Positions 14,652-14,865 of a DNA stretch of 14,865 nucleotides are shown in pieces (the first letter of the stretch is position 1; the number at the start of each line of letters is the position of its first letter). The position numbers and the translations under genes were made by a program. The stretch is from contig CAJMLO010000029.1 of NCBI GenBank assembly GCA_905214245.1, positions 1 through 14,865 on the forward strand, written 5' to 3'. This DNA is from an uncultured bacterium. Its GTDB lineage: Bacteria > Bacillota > Clostridia > TANB77 > CAG-508. The notes below the pieces were generated by a model. The model was not told the origin of the DNA, ran no database searches, and was given only the letters and a program-made list of their open reading frames with translations.

Positions 14652-14728
14652 TGGTGTGCCTAGGGGGAATCGAACCCTCGACCTACCGCTTAGGAGGCGG
14701 TCGCTCTATCCTACTGAGCTATAGACAC
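14652..14728 (-). tRNA. tRNA-Arg, anticodon CCU
   Basis: A 77-nt tRNA. Acceptor GTGTCTA pairs with TAGGCAC, D stem GCTC/GAGC, anticodon stem ACCGC/GCGGT with loop CTCCTAA gives anticodon CCU (codon AGG). The T stem GAGGG/CCCCC contains an A50-C64 mismatch. The discriminator is A and CCA is encoded. It precedes tadA without a terminator, so it probably heads the tRNA-Arg, tadA, tRNA-Ser, 247-aa transcript. Confidence 0.95.
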
Positions 14729-14731
14729 ATA

Positions 14732-14740
14732 TTTATATCA
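14732..14740 (-). promoter_or_regulatory. Possible extended -10 promoter of the tRNA-Arg/tadA unit
   Basis: Minus strand TGATATAAA (hexamer TATAAA at 14732-14737) lies 3 nt before the tRNA. It would start transcription almost at the tRNA 5' end. No good -35 box is seen at 16-18 bp, so a promoter further upstream remains possible. The rest of 14741-14865 holds no gene on either strand. Confidence 0.35.
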
Positions 14741-14865
14741 TCTATCTTATATAATTTATCACAAAACTTTAAAATCCACAATATGTTAAATAATATTTTT
14801 GACTTTTTGTGTGTAGGTTAGTCAATCATTTGTCACAAATTATTTAAAATAAATACTTTGAGCAC

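Noticed and set aside
14652..14728. tRNA-Arg as the substrate of the adjacent tadA
   Set aside because: Its anticodon is CCU, with no A34; TadA acts on tRNA-Arg(ACG).
1..14865. CRISPR array, insertion sequence, phage or attachment-site repeats
   Set aside because: No regularly spaced direct repeats, transposase, integrase or duplicated tRNA ends were seen. Both tRNAs end in intact unduplicated CCA within the window.

Overview
The window is AT-rich DNA (under about 30% GC by eye) from a low-GC Gram-positive bacterium, most likely a spore-forming member of the Clostridia. Three things point there: the order tadA, tRNA-Ser, SRP RNA, dnaX, ybaB, recR, which is the arrangement known from Bacillus and Clostridia; a YpeB spore-germination protein; and strong AGGAGG-type ribosome binding sites with frequent TTG starts. 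Species cannot be named from the sequence.

Nearly everything is on the minus strand, so transcription runs from high to low coordinates. From the right: tRNA-Arg(CCU), tadA, tRNA-Ser(CGA) and an unknown single-pass membrane protein form a tightly packed tRNA-punctuated unit. Next comes a small-type SRP RNA with its own near-consensus promoter, then the dnaX-ybaB-recR replication/repair operon, which ends in a perfect 14-bp bidirectional hairpin. A small uncharacterised gene follows that hairpin and converges on the only plus-strand gene, a UgtP/MGDG-synthase-like glycolipid glycosyltransferase. Then come ypeB, the murF-ddl-yqeK operon (cell-wall precursor assembly plus an Ap4A hydrolase-like HD protein), and a dnaJ-like gene without a zinc finger.

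The left end is the accessory-looking part. It is a three-gene unit (172 aa, 111 aa, TraG/VirD4-type coupling ATPase) driven by a perfect TTGACA-N17-TATAAT promoter whose -35 box lies inside the last codons of dnaJ, and closed by an intrinsic terminator. No relaxase or other secretion gene is visible. The coupling-protein gene carries two separate +1 frameshifts, one of them directly before its Walker A motif; removing the two bases gives a 665-residue protein. It is therefore either a recent pseudogene or contains two sequence errors. Beyond it the window runs into the start of an SbcD/Mre11-like phosphoesterase.

The most interesting signals are the 1-nt overlap between the tadA stop codon and the first base of tRNA-Ser, the orphan coupling-protein operon with its two frameshifts and two unknown companion genes, and the small gene whose ribosome binding site abuts the recR terminator.
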